From assembly GCF_918814755.1 (NCBI RefSeq), contig NZ_CAKKNT010000012.1, positions 1 through 53,967 on the forward strand: 53,967 bases of DNA, in the 5' to 3' direction. The position numbers were made by a program, and so were the translations under genes. This document shows positions 47,485 to 53,967 of this stretch, one piece after another; the first letter of the stretch is position 1, and each line of letters begins with the position of its first letter. Below the pieces are notes generated by a model. The model made no database searches. It saw nothing but the letters and a program-made list of their open reading frames with translations, and was not told the DNA's origin. The stretch is from Periweissella ghanensis (GTDB taxonomy: Bacteria > Bacillota > Bacilli > Lactobacillales > Lactobacillaceae).

Positions 47485-47907
47485 ATGGCTGAACATACAT
47501 TAACAGTCAACATTGTGACCCCCGATGGCGTGGTTTTCGCGCGGGATGCCGTAAAATTAGCCGTTATTAATACGATTAGTGGGGCAATTGGGGTGATGGC
47601 CAATCACCAACCAATTGTGTCAGCTTTGAAGATTGATGCAATCAAGGTGACGTTTGCCGACAGTGATGATGAATATATTGCGGTAAATGGTGGCTTTGCT
47701 GAATTTTCAAACAACACTTTAACAGTGGTGGCTGAAAGTGCCGAAACAGCGCAAGCAATTGATGTGCAACGCGCTGAATCGGCTAAGCAACGTGCCGAAC
47801 AGCATATTAGTCATGCCAATGAGGTACATGATCCAAACGAACTTGCGCGCGCTGAAGTGGCGTTAGCTCGAGCCGTTAATCGGATTAAGATTGTTACCGG
47901 TAAGTAA
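47485..47907 (+). CDS. atpC: F1Fo ATP synthase subunit epsilon
   Basis: 140 aa. N-terminal beta-sandwich (LTVNIVTPDGVVFARDAVKL, GAIGVMANHQPIV) and a C-terminal two-helix domain rich in Ala, Glu and Arg that can regulate the motor. GGAGG precedes the ATG. Last ATP synthase gene, followed by a terminator. Confidence 0.96.
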   Translation: MAEHTLTVNIVTPDGVVFARDAVKLAVINTISGAIGVMANHQPIVSALKIDAIKVTFADSDDEYIAVNGGFAEFSNNTLTVVAESAETAQAIDVQRAESAKQRAEQHISHANEVHDPNELARAEVALARAVNRIKIVTGK

Positions 47908-47908
47908 A

Positions 47909-47948
47909 TAAAAAGATTGGGAAGCATTTTGCCTCCCAATCTTTTTTA
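47909..47948 (+). terminator. Terminator of the atp operon
   Basis: AAAAAGATTGGGA pairs with TCCCAATCTTTTTT around AGCATTTTGCC. It begins 2 nt after the atpC stop. Confidence 0.93.
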
Positions 47949-47999
47949 TTTAGGCTGATATGGTATGATTAGCAAGTAGATTTATAGGGAGGAATATAG

Positions 48000-48224
48000 A
48001 TGACTTCAGGAATTGTGGCACTACTACAAATTGGTCTAGAAATTATTTTAATCTATGTCGCATTTTTACTTATGAATGCGATCCCATTTGAACGAGTAAT
48101 TGCTAAGGCAAATTATGCCCAAATGTTAAAAATATTTTTGGCAATTATTATCGGTTATTTGGTTAGTTTGTTCTTCATTAATTTCGTGGAACAAGTCCAA
48201 GCACTACGTGGGTTAGTTAATTAA
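48000..48224 (+). CDS. DUF1146 family small membrane protein
   Basis: 74 aa with two hydrophobic segments (residues 4-26 and 43-62), and the motif FERVIAKANYAQM between them. DUF1146/YwzB proteins are regularly encoded between the atp operon and mreB-like genes in Firmicutes; their function is unknown. GGAGG lies 8 nt before the ATG. Confidence 0.88.
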   Translation: MTSGIVALLQIGLEIILIYVAFLLMNAIPFERVIAKANYAQMLKIFLAIIIGYLVSLFFINFVEQVQALRGLVN

Positions 48225-48330
48225 CTATAAAAGTAATAAAAATCATGGATAGCGTTTGGAAGCCCGCCATTGGTAATGGTATAATTATAATTATTTTGTA
48301 AAACAGTTAGGAATTAAGGAGAAAAAGAGC

Positions 48331-49326
48331 ATGGCAAAAGATATCGGGATTGACTTAGGAACAGCAAATGTGCTGATCTATGTTGAAGGTAAGGGTATCG
48401 TATTGAATGAACCATCTGTTGTGGCAGTTGATGCAAAAACTGATCGCGTTTTAGCAGTTGGACTAGAAGCATACCAAATGGTTGGACGGACACCGGGTAA
48501 CATCCGGGCCATTCGCCCATTACGTGATGGGGTTATTTCAGACTTTGATGTTACAGAAGCAATGTTGACATACTTCATTAACAAATTGAATGTTAAAGGA
48601 TTCTTGTCAAAACCAAACATTATGATTTGTGCCCCAACTAACATCACAGAAATCGAACGTAAGGCGATTATTCAAGCGGCTGAAAAGTCAGGTGGGGCCA
48701 AAGTGTACCTTGAATACGAACCAAAGGTTGCCGCTGTGGGGGCTGGTTTAGATATCTTTAAAGCAACTGGTAACATGGTGATTGACATGGGTGGTGGTAC
48801 TTCTGACATCGCGGTGCTTTCACTTGGTGATATTGTGGCCTCAGATTCAATTCGGGTTGCTGGGGACAAAATGAACTCAGAAATCGTTAGCTACATCAAA
48901 CGTCACCACAGCTTGATTATCGGTGAACGGACTGCTGAAACGATTAAGATTCAAATCGGAACAGCGATGCCACAAAAGAACCCTGATACGATGGAAGTTC
49001 GTGGTCGGGATGCTTATGATGGTATGCCACGTTCAATTGAAATCAATGCTAATGAAATTGAAGAAGCCTTACATGATACATTAACCCAAATCGTTAGTGC
49101 CGCTCACGGTGTCTTGGCGCAATTGCCACCTGAATTAGCTTCAGATATCGTTGATCGTGGTATTATGTTGACTGGTGGGGGTTCATTACTTAAAGGAATG
49201 GACGAATTAGTATCAGAAGCCTTACAAGTACCAGTAGTAATTTCAGAAGCACCTCTTGATAACGTTGCTCAAGGAGCTGGTGAATTACTCGAACACATGA
49301 ACAGTAAGAAAAAACACCTTAATTAA
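48331..49326 (+). CDS. mbl: Rod-shape determining actin homologue (MreB/Mbl type)
   Basis: 331 aa actin-fold ATPase that positions the elongation cell-wall machinery under the membrane. Phosphate loops are [14 protein letters not shown] near residue 5 and [17 protein letters not shown] near 151, with the adenosine-binding [15 protein letters not shown] near 281. Called Mbl from its position after DUF1146 and before yidD and rodA; MreB versus Mbl is not decidable here. The stop overlaps the yidD start by one base. Confidence 0.94.
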   Translation: MAKDIGIDLGTANVLIYVEGKGIVLNEPSVVAVDAKTDRVLAVGLEAYQMVGRTPGNIRAIRPLRDGVISDFDVTEAMLTYFINKLNVKGFLSKPNIMICAPTNITEIERKAIIQAAEKSGGAKVYLEYEPKVAAVGAGLDIFKATGNMVIDMGGGTSDIAVLSLGDIVASDSIRVAGDKMNSEIVSYIKRHHSLIIGERTAETIKIQIGTAMPQKNPDTMEVRGRDAYDGMPRSIEINANEIEEALHDTLTQIVSAAHGVLAQLPPELASDIVDRGIMLTGGGSLLKGMDELVSEALQVPVVISEAPLDNVAQGAGELLEHMNSKKKHLN

Positions 49327-49607
49327 TGAAAAAGACATTCATTGGTCTTGTGCGTTTATATCAGAAATTTATTTCACCGCTATTTCCGCCTTCATGTCGA
49401 TACTATCCGACATGTTCTAATTACGCCTTAGTTGCGCTTGAAAAGCACGGAGCGATGCGGGGTACATTAATGGCAATTGCCCGTATTTTGCGGTGTCATC
49501 CATTCGTACCAGGAGGATACGATCCAGTACCGGATCAATTTTCCCTCCAGCGAAATACCAATGCTGCCGATATAGCTAAAGCACAACAAGAACATAAATT
49601 AGGTTAG
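49326..49607 (+). CDS. yidD: Membrane protein insertion efficiency factor YidD
   Basis: 93 aa. Family core [20 protein letters not shown] with its conserved cysteines, followed by a third Cys in [16 protein letters not shown]. It is a small membrane-associated protein that assists YidC-dependent insertion. Translationally coupled to mbl through the TAATG overlap. The C-terminal 20 residues are variable. Confidence 0.95.
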   Translation: MKKTFIGLVRLYQKFISPLFPPSCRYYPTCSNYALVALEKHGAMRGTLMAIARILRCHPFVPGGYDPVPDQFSLQRNTNAADIAKAQQEHKLG

Positions 49608-49627
49608 GATTTTGTAAAGGAAAGACT

Positions 49628-49837
49628 ATGGGAAAAAAAGATCGAACAGTTCCTGTTACACTTGAAGAGCAAAAGAACGGGGCTCTTGATGTAATGATTG
49701 GAAAACGTAAAATTGGCCAAATTACCAGCAAAGAAGACGGCGTAGTTGCTAAATTTGAAGATGGTGGTCAATTGGAAGGCAAAAGTTTTGACGAAGTATT
49801 AGGTCAGGTAATTGCGGAATACAATTTACACAGTTAA
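49628..49837 (+). CDS. DUF2969 family protein
   Basis: 69 aa soluble protein, MGKKDRTVPVTLEEQ at the start and a compact beta-rich region DVMIGKRKIGQI with FEDGGQLEGKSFDEVL. DUF2969 proteins occur in lactobacilli and relatives beside rodA or mreB genes; function unknown. AAAGGAAAG precedes the ATG. Confidence 0.88.
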   Translation: MGKKDRTVPVTLEEQKNGALDVMIGKRKIGQITSKEDGVVAKFEDGGQLEGKSFDEVLGQVIAEYNLHS

Positions 49838-49886
49838 AAGTCACGGTGCTTTAAAAAGTTGAATTTGAGATGGAGGCTTGGTTAAT

Positions 49887-51098
49887 ATGCAAGCGCGGAT
49901 TAAAAAGACAACAAAAATTGATGAAGCTCGAATTGACTGGGGAATTATTTTTGTTGTCATGATGTTAGCCATCATTGGCCTAATATCGATTTATGTTGCT
50001 GCCTCACATGATCCTAATGTGGTCAATGTGATGGCGATGATTAAACCACAAGCAGTCTGGTATTTTATCGGTGTCGTAATTGTGGTCGTAATTATGCAAT
50101 TTGATGCCGAACAATTATGGAAAATCGCACCATATGCTTATGGGCTCGGGGTCTTTTTACTCTTCGCGGTCTTGTTCTTATACTCGCGGGCGTATGAAGC
50201 CAAAACGGGGGCGAAAAGTTGGTTTGCGTTAGGGCCACTGACTTTTCAACCTTCCGAAGTTATGAAACCAGCCTTCATTTTAATGATGGCCCGTGTGATT
50301 ACTTTATATAACTCAAAACACCCTGAACGTGATTTGCGTTCAGATTTCAAATTATTTGGAGTGATGGTGTTGTGGTTGTTACCGGTAATTGTGCTGTTAA
50401 AGGCCCAAAATGACTTTGGGACGATGTTAGTGTTCGTTGCGATTTTTGGTGGAATGCTTATTGTTTCAGGGATATCATGGCGTATTTTAGGACCAATGAT
50501 TGGTTCATTTGCCGTAATTGGTGGGACTGCTTTAACGTTTGTGACGACCAACTGGGGGCGGCAACTTTTGTATCATGTTGGTTTCCAACAATATCAATTC
50601 CAACGGGTTGATGTGTGGTTAAATCCATCTGGTGATACTTCTAATTCTGGGTATCAATTATGGCAATCAATGAAAGCGATTGGCTCTGGTCAAATTACTG
50701 GGAATGGTTTTAACGTGATGCACGTGCACGTACCAGTGCAAGAATCCGATATGATTTTTTCAGTAATTGGCTCAAACTTTGGTTTCATTGGTGGTTTGTT
50801 GTTAATCTTGTTATACTTTTTACTTATTTACCAAATGATTCGCGTGACCTTTGATACACGTAATGAATTTTACGCCAATATCGCCACGGGAGTTGTGATG
50901 ATGATTCTTTTCCACGTTTTTGAAAATGTCGGAATGAGTATCGGATTATTACCATTGACAGGGATTCCATTACCATTTATTTCGCAAGGGGGCTCAGCAC
51001 TCTTAGGTAACTTAATTGGGGTTGGGTTAATCATGTCAATGCGGTATCATTATAAGAGTTACATGTTTACAAATCGAAGTTCATTTAGTAATAAATAG
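49887..51098 (+). CDS. rodA: RodA-type SEDS peptidoglycan glycosyltransferase
   Basis: 403 aa with about ten membrane helices. SEDS signatures are GAKSWFALGPLTFQPSEVMKP near residue 112, the catalytic Asp in LLKAQNDFGTMLVF near 170, and the C-terminal LPLTGIPLPFISQGGSALL near 358. It polymerises lipid II during elongation with a class B PBP. Location after mbl supports RodA over FtsW. GGAGG at 49872 sets ATG 49887; an upstream TTG in frame is too close to that site. Confidence 0.94.
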   Translation: MQARIKKTTKIDEARIDWGIIFVVMMLAIIGLISIYVAASHDPNVVNVMAMIKPQAVWYFIGVVIVVVIMQFDAEQLWKIAPYAYGLGVFLLFAVLFLYSRAYEAKTGAKSWFALGPLTFQPSEVMKPAFILMMARVITLYNSKHPERDLRSDFKLFGVMVLWLLPVIVLLKAQNDFGTMLVFVAIFGGMLIVSGISWRILGPMIGSFAVIGGTALTFVTTNWGRQLLYHVGFQQYQFQRVDVWLNPSGDTSNSGYQLWQSMKAIGSGQITGNGFNVMHVHVPVQESDMIFSVIGSNFGFIGGLLLILLYFLLIYQMIRVTFDTRNEFYANIATGVVMMILFHVFENVGMSIGLLPLTGIPLPFISQGGSALLGNLIGVGLIMSMRYHYKSYMFTNRSSFSNK

Positions 51099-51107
51099 GA
51101 GATTATT

Positions 51108-51404
51108 ATGAGTGAGAAGTGGTATTGGGCTGTTGAAAGCACTGATGGAACAGTTCGAATTGGTTTAACAGAAAAGACCCAAGAAGAATTGGGTGAGGTT
51201 ACCTTTGTTGATTTACCAAAGATTGGTACAATTTTAGCAGAGGGTGATGCACTAACAAGCATTGAGGCCACCAAAGCCGTCTTAGACTTTGATACCCCAT
51301 TTGCTGGGACAATTGTGGCCGTTAACACAGCTGCACTTGCAACCCCAGCAACTTTAAATAAGACTAGCCAAGCTGATAATTGGTTAGTCGATTTGAAAAA
51401 GTAA
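51108..51404 (+). CDS. Short GcvH-like lipoyl-domain protein
   Basis: 98 aa, shorter than a usual H protein of about 125-130 aa. The lipoyl-lysine hairpin is ALTSIEATKAVLDFDTPFAG with Lys56 as acceptor; the N-terminus WYWAVESTDGTVRIGLTEK is H-protein-like. No glycine decarboxylase genes are in the window. GcvH-like proteins in Firmicutes also act as lipoyl relays, so a free-standing carrier role is plausible. It lies 9 nt after rodA and has AGGAG upstream. Confidence 0.88.
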   Translation: MSEKWYWAVESTDGTVRIGLTEKTQEELGEVTFVDLPKIGTILAEGDALTSIEATKAVLDFDTPFAGTIVAVNTAALATPATLNKTSQADNWLVDLKK

Positions 51405-51427
51405 CGTTCTCCATATGATAATTAACT

Positions 51428-51470
51428 AAAAAATAACGGCTGTAGCATGCGCTATAGCCGTTATTTTTTA
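51428..51470. terminator. Bidirectional terminator after the gcvH-like gene
   Basis: AAAAAATAACGGCT pairs with AGCCGTTATTTTTT around the inner stem GTAGC-ATGC-GCTAT (loop at the palindrome). Closes the rodA-gcvH unit. Confidence 0.92.
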
Positions 51471-51498
51471 CTAAGTATAGGAAAATTTAGAGTCAAAG

Positions 51499-51534
51499 AA
51501 AAACGTCGCTAAAATTTAATTTAGCGACGTTTTT
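51499..51534 (-). terminator. Terminator of tmRNA
   Basis: On the minus strand AAAAACGTCGCTAAA pairs with TTTAGCGACGTTTTT around TTAAAT, followed by a T-rich tail. It lies 12 nt beyond the tmRNA 3' end. Confidence 0.88.
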
Positions 51535-51545
51535 CTTGTTTTAAA

Positions 51546-51907
51546 TGGAGCCGGCGGGGTTCGAACCCGCGTCCGAATATCTCACTACTACAACATCTAC
51601 ATTCATAGTAATTCTATTTAAATTTCACTTACATGCACACGGAATTAACTTCGTGATCAAGCAAGCTAATCCAATTAAATTCCGCTTTTGCACTCTGGAT
51701 CAAAGTTTAAAAGCGTAGTCCACTAATAGTGGTCTAAAGCACGCCATGGACAAACATGCCCTAGACTACGCTAACTGGTTATTAAGCAGCTAATGCGTAA
51801 GTTTTGTTTGAATTGTTTGCAGTTATTCTGACTGAGTGGATTATAGGGCCACAACCCCTAAATGCAGTCATAGCGCGACCAATACCCGTCGAATCCAAAA
51901 CGGCCCC
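51546..51907 (-). ncRNA. ssrA: tmRNA (SsrA)
   Basis: 362 nt. The tRNA-like ends pair as GGGGCCG with CGGCTCC plus discriminator A, with the T-arm GCGGGTTCGAACCCCGC and the usual 5' segment TTTTGGATTCGACGGG. The tag frame starts at GCA within AACTGCAAACAATTC and encodes ANNSNKTYALAA followed by TAA. It rescues stalled ribosomes and marks the nascent chain for proteolysis. No CCA is encoded. Confidence 0.97.
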
Positions 51908-51963
51908 GTAAGATAACAAGTTTCATTGTATCATAAAATAATCAAAAAAGCTTTTTTAATATC

Positions 51964-51977
51964 AAACGTCGCTAAAA
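51964..51977 (+). repeat. Direct repeat flanking tmRNA
   Basis: AAACGTCGCTAAAA here is identical to 51501-51514, where it forms one arm of the tmRNA terminator. The two copies bracket tmRNA at 449 nt spacing. The second copy has no hairpin partner. Confidence 0.6.
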
Positions 51978-52041
51978 CGGCTAATTACTTTTATAATATA
52001 AAATAAAGGCTATAAATACATAATTATTTATGGAGGTTACA

Positions 52042-52749
52042 ATGCGCATATTAATGTTTGAAGAAAAGCAAATTATCCGTGAATTAATTGAACCTGTTAT
52101 GCATAAACAAGATTGGCAAATTGATTTTGTGACGGAGACAAGCTTATTTAACAATGAAATAAAAAATAATTTAAGCTGGTATGATTTTATTATTATCGAT
52201 ATCAATTATCACAATGATTTGACGTTACTGAATGATGTGGAAATTATGCAACAGCAGACAGTTATTTATTTAACGGTTAATGTTAGTGAGATTATTAAGC
52301 AAAATAATGTTCATATAATCACAAAACCATTTAGTCCAAGAACTTTAGTTGGAAAAATAAAGCAAATTATTTTTAGCGACTTAGTACCCGAGTATGGGGA
52401 TGAATATCCAGTACTAGTAGAAGATATCCAAGTTTTTAAGACATATGATATTGAAACGAGCCATTTTAAATTAAATTTTGCCACGCGGGAAGTACTAGTG
52501 GATGATCACGTCTTAGAACATTTGACCTTAAAAGAATATGAATTATTGAAAACTTTGATTCAAAAACCACGCCAAGTCTTCAGTCGAGAACATTTACTAA
52601 ATTTGATTTGGGATTTGGACTTCGCTGGTGATGAACGAACAATTGATGTCCACATAAAAACCTTACGTAAAAAGATTCCAGTATATGGAGCACAAGTAAT
52701 TCAAACGGTTTGGGGCGTTGGTTATAAGTTTGATGAAGGACTTAAGTAA
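52042..52749 (+). CDS. OmpR/PhoB-family response regulator (orphan)
   Basis: 235 aa. Receiver domain (1-115) with phosphoacceptor candidate Asp53 in FIIIDIN, Thr78 and Lys95 in ITKPF; the acidic pair is Glu7-Glu8 where Asp-Asp is usual. A winged-helix DNA-binding domain covers 140-232, with LTLKEYELLKTLIQKP, RQVFSREHLLNLIW and VWGVGYKF. No histidine kinase gene is adjacent; the gene stands alone between tmRNA and a sugar transporter. GGAGG sets ATG 52042. Confidence 0.92.
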   Translation: MRILMFEEKQIIRELIEPVMHKQDWQIDFVTETSLFNNEIKNNLSWYDFIIIDINYHNDLTLLNDVEIMQQQTVIYLTVNVSEIIKQNNVHIITKPFSPRTLVGKIKQIIFSDLVPEYGDEYPVLVEDIQVFKTYDIETSHFKLNFATREVLVDDHVLEHLTLKEYELLKTLIQKPRQVFSREHLLNLIWDLDFAGDERTIDVHIKTLRKKIPVYGAQVIQTVWGVGYKFDEGLK

Positions 52750-52806
52750 CCTTTAATTTATAGGTTTATTATTTTGATAAATTGTAAAATAAATTCAGTT
52801 ACCTAC

Positions 52807-52835
52807 TTGTGTAAACGTTTACAATAGTATAAAAT
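52807..52835 (+). promoter_or_regulatory. Promoter of the sugar transporter gene
   Basis: -35 TTGTGT (52807-52812) and -10 TAAAAT (52830-52835) with a 17-nt spacer. The cre-like palindrome overlaps the -35, which suits repression. Confidence 0.5.
52810..52823. promoter_or_regulatory. cre-like operator
   Basis: TGTAAACGTTTACA is a perfect 14-bp palindrome and matches the CcpA consensus TGWAANCGNTNWCA at every position. A dedicated LacI/RbsR-type regulator could also use it. It overlaps the -35 of the downstream transporter gene. Confidence 0.7.
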
Positions 52836-52866
52836 ATCTAAGTTGATATTATTCATTGACTTTTAG

Positions 52867-52887
52867 AGAGAAGAGAGAAGAGAGAAG
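52867..52887 (+). repeat. Three tandem copies of AGAGAAG before a start codon
   Basis: Three perfect 7-bp units, all purine, end 4 nt before ATG 52892. They occupy the position of the ribosome binding site, which otherwise lacks GGAGG. A change in unit number would alter the spacing and strength of initiation. Confidence 0.85.
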
Positions 52888-52891
52888 AATT

Positions 52892-53830
52892 ATGTTTATA
52901 CTTATTGCGTTAATTCCTGCGTTAGCTTGGGGTTCAACTGGTTTATTTTCTACTAAACTAGGTGGTTCAGCCGGTCAACAAACTTTAGGAATGACTTTCG
53001 GTGCCATGGTATTTGGATTACTTACATTCCTTTGCTTTGTGCTACCAAATCACATTAACATGGCGTCAAACATCTGGGTAGTTGGTTTATTATCTGGATT
53101 ACTTTGGGCAGTGGGTCAAGCTGGTCAATTTACAGCGATTAAGGCAATGGGCGTTTCAAATGCAATTCCTTGGTCAAATGCGGGGCAAATCGTAAGTAAC
53201 GCCGCTTTAGCAGCTACAGTGCTTGGTGAATGGCAAACTGGTAAAGCCTGGTTGTTTGGTTCATTAGCCGTTTTATTAGTTGTGATTGGAGCAATCCTTA
53301 CAGCTAAGCGTGATGCAGCCCTTGCGGCTGGTGATACCGCTAAATCAACGGAAACAACGCGTGGAATCATTGCCTTAGTTATTTCTACAATCGGTTATGC
53401 TGGTTACTTTATCGTACCAAACATGATGCGCAAATTTGGGTACATCTCAAATGCAGTTGCTAATCGTAACCACGGTGTTGATTACTTAACGGCTACCATT
53501 TTCCCACAATCAATTGGGATGGTTGTTGGAGCCTTCATCATTGTATTATTCTTTATGCGTGAAGGTAAAATTATGTTCCAAGCACCAACTTGGCGTAATA
53601 TCTTGACTGGTGGTGTCTGGGGTGTTGGTAATTTAGCAATGTTCATTTCTACAGCCACAATTGGTCAAGCGGTTGCCGTAACAATTGCCCAAATGGGAAT
53701 TATTGTGGGAACATTTGGTGGCATCTACATCTTGAAGGAACGTAAAACGTCTAAACAAATGGGCTTCATCGTCGCTGGTTCAATCTTGATTGTTATCGGT
53801 GGTATCTTAATTAGTAACTTACCTAAGTAA
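52892..53830 (+). CDS. GRP-family sugar transporter (GlcU/RbsU type)
   Basis: 312 aa with ten hydrophobic segments, typical of the glucose/ribose porter (GRP) family within the drug/metabolite superfamily. The start LIALIPALAWGSTGLFSTKLG and the segment MGVSNAIPWSNAGQIVSNAA are family-like, with a repeat-like second half. Proton-coupled glucose or ribose uptake is expected. ATG 52892 is chosen; an in-frame ATG at 52856 would translate through the AGAGAAG repeats. Its operator suggests carbon catabolite control. Confidence 0.87.
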   Translation: MFILIALIPALAWGSTGLFSTKLGGSAGQQTLGMTFGAMVFGLLTFLCFVLPNHINMASNIWVVGLLSGLLWAVGQAGQFTAIKAMGVSNAIPWSNAGQIVSNAALAATVLGEWQTGKAWLFGSLAVLLVVIGAILTAKRDAALAAGDTAKSTETTRGIIALVISTIGYAGYFIVPNMMRKFGYISNAVANRNHGVDYLTATIFPQSIGMVVGAFIIVLFFMREGKIMFQAPTWRNILTGGVWGVGNLAMFISTATIGQAVAVTIAQMGIIVGTFGGIYILKERKTSKQMGFIVAGSILIVIGGILISNLPK

Positions 53831-53856
53831 GGCATTGATTAAAAAATAAATAAAGC

Positions 53857-53967
53857 AAAAAGGGGTTGTGACATAACCCTATAAAAAAAGGGCCACTAAA
53901 TGAAATTTTAAATTTCATTTAGTGGCCCTTTTAGATATAATCAAAAGAAAAAAGCATCGGGTGCAAC
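53857..53967 (-). repeat. Partial or variant palindromic element at the window edge
   Basis: AAAAAGGGGTTGTGACATAA matches the right end of the element family (same as copy E on this strand). The following sequence does not match the arms. It contains a 20-bp-class stem, AAAAGGGCCACTAAATGAAA with TTTCATTTAGTGGCCCTTTT, then runs off the window. It lies just after the sugar transporter gene, where a convergent neighbour would be expected. Confidence 0.6.

Overview
The window is low-GC Firmicute DNA, most likely from a Weissella-like member of the Lactobacillaceae (Leuconostoc/Weissella branch). The reasons are strong AGGAGG-type ribosome binding sites, T-box, SAM-I and PyrR leader RNAs, a FemX that from memory resembles the characterised Weissella viridescens enzyme, fused binding-protein/permease transporters of the lactic-acid-bacterial GlnPQ type, and a fermentative pta/adhE pair. 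The species assignment is inference; no database was consulted.

Layout. 1-1141: end of an rRNA operon (23S tail, 5S) followed by tRNAs Glu, Val, Asp, Trp, His, Gln and Leu, then a separately promoted tRNA-Cys. 1235-3953: HAD phosphatase, glycosyltransferase and a membrane protein. 4003-8936: metK under a SAM-I riboswitch, mnmM, and leuS under a T-box. 9184-13393: a cell-wall cluster of femX, murJ and an ATP-grasp ligase resembling D-aspartate ligase. 13628-15995: nnrD and pepV. 16064-21170: two tandem paralogous amino-acid ABC transporter operons, each preceded by a short Asn-rich reading frame and an intrinsic terminator. 21365-27468: LURP-one protein, ung-pta, adhE, and an fRMsr-like protein. 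27628-33532: folC-radC, lemA-htpX, and gatD-murT on the minus strand. 33737-40927: tdk-prfA-prmC-tsaC, glyA, upp, and a PyrR-controlled uracil permease. 41484-49837: the complete F1Fo ATP synthase operon (atpBEFHAGDC), then DUF1146, mbl, yidD and DUF2969. 49887-53830: rodA, a short GcvH-like protein, tmRNA (minus), an orphan response regulator, and a GRP-family sugar transporter with a cre-like operator.

The most unusual features are not standard genes. (1) A family of about 165-bp palindromic elements fills the gap at five of the six convergent gene junctions in the window (5431, 13435, 21173, 26835, 31294), and a partial relative lies at the right edge (53857). The ends and arms are conserved, while the base of the central hairpin changes from copy to copy with pairing retained. 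(2) Both amino-acid transporter operons have a parallel leader: a 29-32 codon frame with an Asn run at residues 7-12, an intrinsic terminator containing AAAGTAGAC, then about 150 nt to glnQ. This resembles peptide-coupled attenuation, which is unusual in a group that mostly uses T-boxes. (3) MurT has no cysteine: both CxxC pairs of its expected zinc ribbon are SxTD/SxTD-like. (4) The fRMsr-like protein lacks the middle of the three family cysteines.

Functionally the region is mostly housekeeping: translation (tRNAs, leuS, prfA/prmC, tsaC, mnmM, tmRNA), one-carbon and methyl metabolism (metK, glyA, folC), pyrimidine salvage (tdk, upp, pyrP), energy (atp, pta, adhE) and envelope building (femX, murJ, asl-like, murT/gatD, mbl, rodA, glycosyltransferase). 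No prophage, transposase, IS element or CRISPR array was seen.
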